Shown in pieces: positions 55,870 to 64,000 of a stretch of 64,000 bases of DNA. The stretch comes from Corynespora cassiicola (Eukaryota; Ascomycota; Dothideomycetes; Pleosporales; Corynesporascaceae). A program made the translations under genes and the position numbers. The notes beneath the pieces are model-generated. The model was not told the DNA's origin. It was given only the letters and a program-made list of their open reading frames with translations, and ran no database searches. Position 1 is the stretch's first letter. Every line of letters begins with the position of its first letter. Location: positions 186,001 through 250,000 of the forward strand of contig JAEUWY010000020.1 in NCBI GenBank assembly GCA_022059125.1. The letters are read 5' to 3'.

Positions 55870-57676
55870 TTACAATTTCGAATCTCCTCCTAGTAGTAGG
55901 AATTTCTTAAAATACGTTTCCAAAGCAGGACCAGCACCTGTATCAAGTTCTAATACGGTACCGACCCACCCATCTGGCCTCAATACAAATACGGCACCCT
56001 TTTCTATGTCAATGCCATACCTATTGTGCGCACTACAATCTTGGTCGTAAAATACCCTACCAAAGGGCATCCCTCCGAGTGCTTCATAGGCCGACGGGCC
56101 TCCGGCCCCAGCGAAAATCGATATCCAGGAGATTGGGCTCTGAGATCCAAACAACCAGGGCAGCCCCGTCACACAGCTGGAGAAAGCAGACAAAAAAGGC
56201 TTTGTTTTCGAAATATTGCCAGCGAAAAGCACAACGTAGAAGGTGGCGATATTCGGGGTCTCGATCTGCAGCCGGGTGGGCTCAAAAGTGGCCGGCTTTT
56301 GCAGGGCAACATCGGGAGCGCGCCAGCCAGGCTGGACGCTCGAAAGATGTGAAGCCTGCAAAAGGTTGAGCAGCGAATCAGGCTCGTAGTATATGCCCAA
56401 GCCACTGCTGAAGGTCGCTGCCTCAGCCATGACCTTGCCAAGCACTTCGTTCGGGTCGGCATTGGGGTCGCCCTCCCAGTTCTCAGGGAGCTGCATTGTC
56501 ATGAGTCGCGAAATGTCTTTATCGTAATTGATCAGCTTCTGGACGTTTGGTCGACGTTCGTTTTCGTAGCTGTGTAGTAGATTGGGATTAGCCAGACCCT
56601 GGAGGACTAGCGATAGTTTCCAGCCTAGGTTCACGGCATCGTGGATTCCGGTGTTCATGCCCTGGGCTGCCCCTGAGCTGTGTGTGTGACATGCGTCGCC
56701 GGCGAGGAGAACGCAGCCCTTGATAAAGAACGAACGAGCGATGCGCTGGCCCACGACATAGATCGTCCACCAGTCGACTTGCTTGAAGCCCAGGGAGAAT
56801 GGCTTGACTGACGCAATTGCTTCTTTGACGGCGGCTTCTTCGTTGAATTCTGGGTACGCTTTTTGACGCTCAGCAGTGAAGGCGAATCCGATGCGCGTAG
56901 CCCCGTGATCTAACGCAGCCCAAAGCACATTCCCATGCGTAGGTGACTCGATGGCGCAGTAGGTCCTTGGCTTAGGAAGATCCGTTTCGACAACCCCATC
57001 TATGCGAACCCATTTGTCTTCGCTTGAAGACCCGTCAAAAGGAATACCCAAGGCGCGCCGCACGAAGGATCTTCCGCCATCAGCGCCCACGAGGTATTTG
57101 CATTTCACCAAGCTTTTGGCCTTTGTTTCGACGTTCTCAATCGTCGCGATGATTCTGTATCCGTTGGGGCCTACCTCTTCAAGCACCTCAATGTCGACTA
57201 GCGCAAACGGGGTGTCGAGCTCGACACCATGACGTTTGAGCGCCTGTCTGAATATCTCCTCCTGATACTTCTGTCGCAATACGAGAGCGAAATCCCACTC
57301 TGTATCTTTCATGTTCTCCATAAAGGACCATCCTCTTCCGGGGGTCTCGTTGCCGTCCTTGTCGTAATTGACCGTCTCCCTGCAAGCGAAACATTGCTGA
57401 GCCAAAGCATCTGCAAGACCGAGCTGATCCAACAACTCGGACGATCGGGGGAACAATGTTATGGCGCGCCCATATTGATCCTGGGAAGATTTCTGGTGCT
57501 TCTCTATGATCTTGACCTTGTGAGGGGGTCGAAGGTTCCGTGCAAGTTGGTAGGCAGTAATAAGACCTACTACGCTCAGCAAGGGGCAGATTTGCGACTG
57601 GCAGGGACAAGGTACCGACTGGGCCTCCACCAACGACCAACACATCGACATACTCAGCTGCGGTTGATTCGGCCAT
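55870..57676 (-). CDS. Class A FAD-dependent aromatic-type monooxygenase
   Basis: A two-exon model of 585 residues: 57676-57616 and 57566-55870, with a 49-bp intron (donor GTACCT, acceptor TAGTAG). Splicing restores the FAD-binding motif VLVVGGGPVGLITAYQLAR (GxGxxG). The second FAD contact VGADGGRSFVR and the GD motif LLAGDACHTHSSGAAQG follow, then a C-terminal thioredoxin-like part as in phenol-hydroxylase relatives. Such NAD(P)H-dependent flavoproteins insert one oxygen atom into aromatic or other ring substrates. No signal or membrane span is seen. It lies upstream of the terpene cyclase on the same strand and may be a tailoring oxidase. Independent phenolic catabolism is the alternative. 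Confidence 0.92.
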
Positions 57677-58668
57677 GACTTGTGTACCGATAGCTACACA
57701 AGCAAGTCGTGGAAGCCTGCGGCTGGGCACTTTGTATCCCCGTGGACTGGTGTGGCTACGGAGTACGAGCCGGTAATGGCGATGACAGCTTGGGCGATAA
57801 GAGCACGATGTGCCCAATGGGAAGGCTAACAGTCGGTCTCATGGTGGAAAACAAATGATACGACGGATGCAATTGTCTGGGACCATGGCAATGTGTAGGA
57901 TGCGCGCAAAGATGGGGGTTTGGAGATAAGAGGGGCCGATGACTAAGCGACCGCGTGAGGCAAGCTTGCCCTCCAGATTGACTCCGAGGTACGGCACACT
58001 CATCTTTCTTGGTCGCTGAACTTCTGCATACTGCGCCTGCATGTTTCAGCCGTCTCGCAGCCATTGCACCCGACCTTGCATTGCAGGTGGTGCTGTCCAC
58101 TGCGTCGCACGCTACCAGTGGCCAACAGGGGCACGATGAAGAGGACAGGACCCGAGTCTGGCCTCGCCCGATGCGATTGCTTTTGAACGCACTGCGCACG
58201 TTTTCAACTCCAAAAAGCAAACCGCGGCTCAGCCCTGTCGCCCTGCCAGACGGCATCGTTTTTCAAAATCAAAAACCTCAGGGTCGGCCGGAGGGTTGCC
58301 GAACGCAACCCCGCTCGTCCCGGAGAAACGGTGACGGATCAGTGCCTGCTGAGCACAGTATGCAGGGTCCTCGACCTTTCTGCGCCAACTGGCACAGGGG
58401 ACTCGGCAGGGATATGAGCGACCAGCCTAGGCCCAGACTAGACCAGACCAGCCTTGGGTCTCCTCAGCATCCGAGGAGAGTCCACGAGTAACAGCTCGGA
58501 GGAGGCCGTTAGGCAATAACAAACTTTCGCCACAACCCACACCTTCACCTCAACTCGAGGGCCAGGAGGGGGCAGGGCTTATGCACAGTCTAACTTCAGT
58601 CGACGATCACTTCCTCTGCTCACTTGACGTCCTCCAGGGATACCACAGCCCGGTCTCACCGTGCACCA
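57677..58668. other. Divergent spacer between monooxygenase and hypothetical gene
   Basis: About 1 kb holding two promoters. The minus frame 57756-58256 and the plus frame 58009-58491 overlap each other and show no motif, so neither is called. Confidence 0.5.
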
Positions 58669-59730
58669 ATGACAGCTACCCATAGTGGCCCTTGCACCAA
58701 TCGTCTCTTGTCCCTCGAAACGAAAGCCCACGTCTGGCATGGCTTTTACACAAAGTTTTCTTTTACTGCAACACGTGTGGGATATCCATGCTTTTTCCCT
58801 GGCTGTGTTACTGAACCATGGTCGGCCGTTATAGAAAGCACCGGCGACCGCTGCGTGATTTTTCGTGTCCCTCCTGTCGCTCTACCCTCGACTCCAATGT
58901 CCGCCGAAGAACTGCAGTCGTTCTTCGAAGGCGAGAAATCCCATCCGCCCGCTGTTGAGCTCCGATTCCACGAGCAGCCCGAGATACACTTGACCCGAAA
59001 TACCACCATCAAATTTACCCTGCGAAACCTAGCTCCGCAGGATGCCGACCCGAAAATGACCAGCATCTTCTTCCAATGGGAACATTGGAGAACATGTTCT
59101 CGCTCCCACCTGCTCCTGCTACAACACACCCCCAATGGCCTCCGTAGAGTGCATGTTCCTCCAGAAATCAGCCCATACGACCCCGACAGTATCATAATTG
59201 ACGATCACATCTTTGCCCGCGGAGTCATAACACTCGGTCCCAGTGCTACAAAGACGTCCTGCTTCTGGCTCACCGCAAACTACCTAAAAGCCATGGAACC
59301 CGGCGAACGATACACGTTGCTCTGGCCTGGAAAGAACATGCCCATCTGGAACAGAGGGGTACCACAGCAATACAAAGACACCATTCTCAGGCCCCGATAT
59401 ATGCATCCGTTGACCCTCCCGGGTGGCGCACACATCACTTTCAAGACGAAGACGGATGAGAAACCTTGGCCTGATCGAGCTGATGTAGAGAAGAAGTATG
59501 GATACTTTGAGGCCAACATGTACGAAGAGAAATGGAGGAGAAAGATGGCACTCCAATGTCGCTATACGCCAAGCCCAACTGAGGCACGTCTCTCGGAGTC
59601 GTCTCCATGCCTACAGCTGACGCCAGAGCAGACCACTACTAGCCCCAAACAAGATAGCCCAATGAGAAAATCAAGCCAACCTCGATCCGCATATTTTTCG
59701 AACGCAGCCCGGCCAGTATTATGCTCATGA
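58669..59730 (+). CDS. Hypothetical fungal protein
   Basis: A two-exon model of 333 residues: 58669-58774 and 58835-59730, with a 60-bp intron (donor GTGTGG, branch-like TTACTGAAC, acceptor TTATAG). Removing the intron gives a smooth SFTATQSTGDRCVIFRVPPV. The retained version carries an odd Cys/Phe insert but no stop. The middle has beta-rich segments with conserved-looking Trp and Pro residues (FFQWEHW, CFWLTANYLKAMEPGERYTL, LWPGKNMPIW), resembling fungal proteins of unknown function with an immunoglobulin-like fold. The tail is Ser/Thr-rich. No signal peptide, membrane span or catalytic motif is visible. Confidence 0.6.
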   Translation: MTATHSGPCTNRLLSLETKAHVWHGFYTKFSFTATRVGYPCFFPGCVTEPWSAVIESTGDRCVIFRVPPVALPSTPMSAEELQSFFEGEKSHPPAVELRFHEQPEIHLTRNTTIKFTLRNLAPQDADPKMTSIFFQWEHWRTCSRSHLLLLQHTPNGLRRVHVPPEISPYDPDSIIIDDHIFARGVITLGPSATKTSCFWLTANYLKAMEPGERYTLLWPGKNMPIWNRGVPQQYKDTILRPRYMHPLTLPGGAHITFKTKTDEKPWPDRADVEKKYGYFEANMYEEKWRRKMALQCRYTPSPTEARLSESSPCLQLTPEQTTTSPKQDSPMRKSSQPRSAYFSNAARPVLCS

Positions 59731-60395
59731 GCAACATTATGAAGATCTTTGGGGGTCTACCTATTATAAAACCTCATGGATATCGACTATAGCTGTTCGA
59801 AAACTTTCATATCTCGCCGATACAATGGCCGACAGCGTCTGGGAGACACGCACCGTCATTACTGGACAAGTTTAACACAATGTTAGCGAAGGAGGATATA
59901 TGGACGTCAAAAGAGGGGAATGAATCTACGACTATAAGCGCCAAGGCATCCACATCCTAGGAACACATAACTTCGTCGGTCTCTTAGCAATGGCGTTGAT
60001 CAACATGAAGAGTTTAGTAGCAACTGCAGGGTGTTGCTAGAGCAAGAGAAACGTATGATTCAAGGGCACTGGCCACAATTTTTAGCAAAGTCATCTTTGT
60101 ATTGCAGCGTTTGAGTTATCTCTACGATGCTGGGGGTAATGGGATTGAGAGATCCCTGGGTTATCTCGACACGCGAGTCTGACCGGATCATCGGCCCTCG
60201 TTCCTAGTCGTCTCAAGCGAACACCAGGCGATTTCAAATCAACGATTTGGTTTTCTTCTACAAAGAAACACACTTTTCGATACTTATCAGAAGTTAAATC
60301 AACTGAACGATTACGAGTTAATCTTTCTTCCATACACATCAAATATTGCCTCCCTTTCTGAATTGGCAATCATCATTGTAACATAGCCTTAAACC
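59731..60395. other. Spacer before the carboxylesterase gene
   Basis: It holds the 3' flank of the hypothetical gene and the esterase promoter. The 92-codon minus frame (60091-60369) lacks motifs. Confidence 0.5.
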
Positions 60396-62228
60396 ATGGC
60401 TTCACCACCAACCTTTACCTTCGACCACCCGGAATTGGGACACATGATCGGTATTGTCCAACCTGACAACGTTGTCCAATTTCGGGCCATACCGTATGCC
60501 ACGCTCCCGGCAAGGTTCAAGCAGTCCGTGCTCCTTGACCGCCTCCCTGAAGGGAAGACCGACTTCACAAAGCCAGGGTAACATTATTTCACATTTACAT
60601 CATCAACTCCCCAATCCGTAGCGTCCATGCATGCCAACGCACTCCTAGTTTCGCATGCCCGCACATCTTCGGCGCCGACATCTTCAGCGGCGGCCCCCGC
60701 CCCGACGAACCCCCCTTCCAATCCTCAGAGTTTTCCTCCCTGATCCTCCAACTAAACGCCCCACTCTCGACCCTGCAGTCCCTGCAGGCCGACAAGGATG
60801 GCAACCCCCCCGCCAAACTCCCCGTCATGGTGTACATCCACGGCGGCGGCTTCGTGCTCGGCAAAATCGACCAAAACCACAACGCCGCCTACATGGTCGA
60901 GCACTCCATCGCCACCGCGCAGCCCGTCATCGGAATCAGCATCCAGTACCGCGTCGGCGCGCTCGGGTTCCTGGGCACGCCCGACGGCGGGCGCAACTTT
61001 GGGCTGTACGACCAGCGGAATGCGCTGGCATGGGTGCGCAGGTTCGTGGGCGGGTTTGGCGGCGATGCGGGGCGGACGACGGCGTGGGGAGAGTCTGCGG
61101 GCGCAATGTCCATTTGCTTTCATATGCTGATGAGGCCGCCGCCTGGGGGTCCGCTGTTCGATCGCGTGATCTTGATGTCGGGGGTTTTGGGGCCGTTGGG
61201 GACGCCGGTGAGGCGGAGGGAGGCGGAGGAGACGTATGAGAAGGCTTTGAAGATACTCGAAATTAAAGAGCGAGGAGAGGAGGGGCTTGAAAAGGCTAGG
61301 AGTGTCGAGGTGGAGAGGATTCACATGATTAGCAATGCGCTCACGGATGAAGGGGGGATATGGCTCCCTGTCGAGGACGAGATGCTGCCTTATTTTTCGT
61401 GGGAGGATATTCCTCGATTGCTTGGGGAGTGTGACTGGGTGAATGATATCGTGCTTGGAACCACCGGGTTTGAGGTATGTGAAAGGCTAGTTCTTTGGCT
61501 GCACTGATACTAATTGCTTCCATGCAGGGGTTGACGATGCTGAACAACGCCAACGCCATGACCCCATCGACATTCCTCGATGGCATAACTAAGCAACTTG
61601 GAGATTCTGCCGCGGCAACAATAGCAGAAGCGTACAACGTTACGAGAACAATGGATCAGAATCTCTTTCTCACGTCTGCGATGAGATGGATTGGAGACGT
61701 TGTATTTGATGGTGAGACATACCCGACAATACTGATTTTCTTAACGATATCTAACGTACCGTAGCCCCTGTTCATAATTTGGCACGCCATCTTACCACCG
61801 GGGAGACACCCTCGCCCAAGCGCGTATATCGCTACGTCTTTGACGTCGGAAACCCATTTCCCAACCATACGCTTTACCAGCTGCCCCACCATTGGGTGGA
61901 CGTCTACTTTGTGTTTCGTAGTCTGCAGTTCCGATACCCATCGCAGCGCCTAAAGATGATATCTGACCAGCATGCATCGTACTGGATCGATTTTGGCAAC
62001 GGAAATGCACCTTGGACTGAATACAGGCACAGCGGCAATGGCAAGGAAATTATAGCTGTGGCTGAATTAAGAGATGGCTGGGTCGAGCGAACGGTAGCTG
62101 AAGACGAGCGGGTAACCGAGCTCAGCTGGAAGAGGGTTGAAAAACTTTACGATGCATGGTCAGCAGCGAAGGGTTCGCAGTTCCGGCCTTTGAGCATCGA
62201 TCCGTTGCTGAAAAAGCGATTTGTTTGA
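60396..62228 (+). CDS. Type B carboxylesterase
   Basis: A four-exon model of 551 residues: 60396-60577, 60649-61474, 61528-61711, 61765-62228. The introns are 71, 53 and 53 bp, all in phase. The fold is that of the cholinesterase/carboxylesterase B family. The N-terminal FRAIPYATLPARF block, the oxyanion-hole YIHGGGFVLGK, the nucleophile elbow WGESAGAMS and the GALGFLGTPDG segment are all clear. LPHHWVD near the C-terminus supplies the likely His. No signal peptide is visible, unlike secreted members, so it is probably intracellular. It would cleave carboxylic esters. A role with the upstream cluster is possible but unproven. Confidence 0.9.
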
Positions 62229-62241
62229 TGGGAGAGATGCG

Positions 62242-63583
62242 CTAGTATTGGTCGTCTTTGACTTTTTGGTCATAGTGCAATACAGAATCCAGCAGGATTT
62301 GTGCTCCGAGCGCACAGTGCTCTGGGCTTGTGTATTCATTCGGATTGTGACTAACACCATCTCTCGAAGGGACGAATATCATACTCGTGGGACAAACTCG
62401 GCTGGTCCACGCGCTGTCGTGACCAGCTCGGCTCTTCATGTCGATGATTTGATCTTTTTCAACATGTTTGAGGGCAGATGCGCGGACGGAGTCAATGCAA
62501 TTCGAATGGAATATCGACTCAGGCAAACCCCAGGTACGTTGTATCTCGTAGGCTGTACCGTTGTCTTCCTCCCTGATGACTGCGTCGAAGGTTTCAAAAA
62601 CGGCAGTGGCAAGCTGATCTACCAATTCGTCTGTCGAACATCGAACGTCGATGATGAATTCCACGCCCGCTGGAATGGTGGCTTGACTTGAAGTATCCGA
62701 CTTTATTACACCAACTGTAGCGACTCCGAGTCCAGTTTTGAGTGCGGTATCTCGGACTGCTGTTACGAGGCGGGAAGCAGTGACCAATGCATCGGCGCGG
62801 TCTGGCATGGGAGTCGTTCCAGAGTGGCCCTCTCTCCCGGTGACTCGTACTGCGAACCATTTCATGCCCTGGACACTCGTCACAACGCCTACACTCTTCT
62901 TTTCTCTTTCTAATATCGGCCCTTGCTCGATGTGCAGTTCAAAATGGCATTCTAGTCCGTTTTCTCTGTAATCGCACTTTGTGCCGCCAAGGTAACCAAT
63001 TTCTTGTAGGGCGTCTCTCATCTTCATCCCCTCCTTATCTTGAATTTTCCAGCATGCTTCGAGAGGAGTTGAAGATTTCGTAGACCATACTCCAGACGCC
63101 ATCATGGCTCCTGGAAAACGTGCACCTTCTTCGTTTGTCCAATCCACGAGAGCAACTGGGCAGTGCGTTGATATCTGGTTTTCGTGAAGAGTGCGAAGCA
63201 CTTCGAGAGCAGCTTGAACACCCAGAATCCCGTCGTATCTACCACCTATATTCAATCGTCATTTTTGGCCCCTCGATCAATAACCTCAAGACTCTACCTG
63301 CAGGCTGGGTGTCCAGATGGCTGCCCATGGCAATGGGCTTCCTTTTTGTCGCCGCTCCAGGGCGAATCGCAAATATGTTTCCCATTTCATCGATCCTCAC
63401 TTCACATCCCAGGCTCTTGCACTCTTCTACTAGCCAATCTCGAACCGCCCTATCGTCTTGACCGAGTGTCAAGCGACACATTCCAGTCGGGTGAGACGAT
63501 AACGCACCCCATTGTGTGCATGTACTTTGTAGCGTCGCATTGAGCCTGTCAGCATTAATACGCAAGTTCCTGTAATTATCCAT
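62242..63583 (-). CDS. M20-family allantoate / N-carbamoyl-L-amino acid amidohydrolase
   Basis: A two-exon model of 429 residues: 63583-63298 and 63245-62242, with a 52-bp intron (donor GTAGAG, acceptor ATATAG). It belongs to the M20 amidase group (hydantoinase/carbamoylase type), which uses two metal ions to hydrolyse ureido or carbamoyl bonds. Metal-site motifs in order are GSHLDTQPAG, GGRYDGILGV (joined by splicing), TNEEGARFPG, ELHIEQGP and SRAGHDSAW. The substrate-pocket segment REGHSGTTPMPDRADAL is present. It probably takes part in purine/allantoin or carbamoyl amino acid catabolism. Its 3' end converges with the carboxylesterase, 13 bp between stops. The ATG at 63583 is the first true start. 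Confidence 0.9.
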
Positions 63584-64000
63584 GGCGATCAATTGTCGTA
63601 GCTGCCACTGTCAATATGTCAACAGGAGGCCTTGGTGTTCAAGTCAGCGGGTGGCAAGGGCATGCATCGCCGTCGGTACGTTTCCCGTCGGAAATCATGA
63701 CATGCGCCTATGACTGTACAGCGCATCGTTTCTTCCGAGCTACCTTTTATGGACAAAGCCAGGCCGATGATAAGCTGCACGGAAGAAGACGCCTGATGTC
63801 TGGACTTGGAGCTCGGCGCGGGGCAGCAAATGAGGGGCTATCGATGGTTGATACGGATAAGACGCGTCCGAGCTAAGCCCCTTTGGTATTCCATTACGGA
63901 TGCCTTCCCTGAGTCGTCCGTCTTCCAAACCACTCTCATATACGGCCGAGAGTTCCCGCAGAATCGAAGACGAACCCAAATTATTGAAGCGACAAACATG
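63584..64000. other. Right edge
   Basis: The upstream region of the amidohydrolase gene. A 79-codon minus frame (63740-63979) and an 86-codon plus frame (63616-63876) have no motif. Part of a further gene may begin beyond the edge. Confidence 0.4.

Noticed and set aside
57756..58491. Overlapping 160-166 codon frames on both strands
   Set aside because: Opposite-strand frames overlap each other and lack motifs or sensible starts; they lie in a divergent promoter region.
1..64000. CRISPR arrays, bacterial operons, integrases or phage genes
   Set aside because: None seen. Introns and gene families show a fungal nuclear sequence. The phased TCGCA arrays have 5-bp units with no spacers of CRISPR length.

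Overview
The window is nuclear DNA of a filamentous ascomycete (Pezizomycotina; Dothideomycetes is my guess, not shown). Evidence: short spliceosomal introns of roughly 45-200 bp with GT..AG ends, single-gene promoters, a dispersed 5S rRNA gene, and fungal-only families (Gyp7 TBC protein, Mso1-type Sec1-binding protein, DUF2011-like protein, Zn2Cys6-ankyrin proteins, HAD-terpene cyclase fusion). About 25 genes are supported. Core housekeeping genes are GC-rich. They are interspersed with AT-rich accessory blocks.

Layout. 0-3 kb: forkhead transcription factor (-). 3-5.6 kb: GC-rich, low-complexity upstream region. 5.6-7.3 kb: secreted Thr-rich protein with a Cys-rich Apple/PAN-like end (-). 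9.7-12 kb: small membrane protein, then ArgJ of the arginine pathway (+), followed by a 53-bp tandem repeat. 13.8-20.5 kb: AT-rich accessory block holding a duplicated, tail-to-tail two-gene module, A1> <B1 then A2> <B2, plus a third B copy. The proteins match no family I know, and their promoters are related. 22-23.8 kb: amino acid/choline/GABA-type permease (+). 24-28.2 kb: two tandem Zn2Cys6-ankyrin paralogues (-), then a small single-pass membrane protein (+). The spacers around this block carry TCGCA pentamers repeated at exact 10-bp steps. 29.4-32.1 kb: DUF2011-like nucleolar-type protein and an unknown acidic protein. 32.5-33.3 kb: RNase H relic of a retroelement and a 117-bp inverted-repeat element.

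34-41 kb: unknown protein with a likely frameshift near its C-terminus, Gyp7-type Rab GAP, Mso1-like secretion protein. 42.3 kb: intact 5S rRNA gene. 43.8-47 kb: a hypothetical gene and a C2H2 zinc-finger gene. 48.5-63.6 kb: a run of metabolic enzymes. These are a short-chain dehydrogenase, a hormone-sensitive-lipase-type esterase, a small beta-carbonic anhydrase, a HAD-class II terpene cyclase fusion (AstC/drimane synthase type), a class A FAD monooxygenase, a hypothetical protein, a type B carboxylesterase and an M20 allantoate/N-carbamoyl amidohydrolase. The terpene cyclase, monooxygenase, dehydrogenase and esterases could form a small sesquiterpenoid cluster (inference).

The best candidates for undescribed biology are the duplicated A/B module at 13.8-20.5 kb and the 10-bp-phased TCGCA arrays around the Zn2Cys6-ankyrin genes. 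Exon boundaries were derived by hand from splice signals, reading-frame phase and protein continuity. They are predictions.
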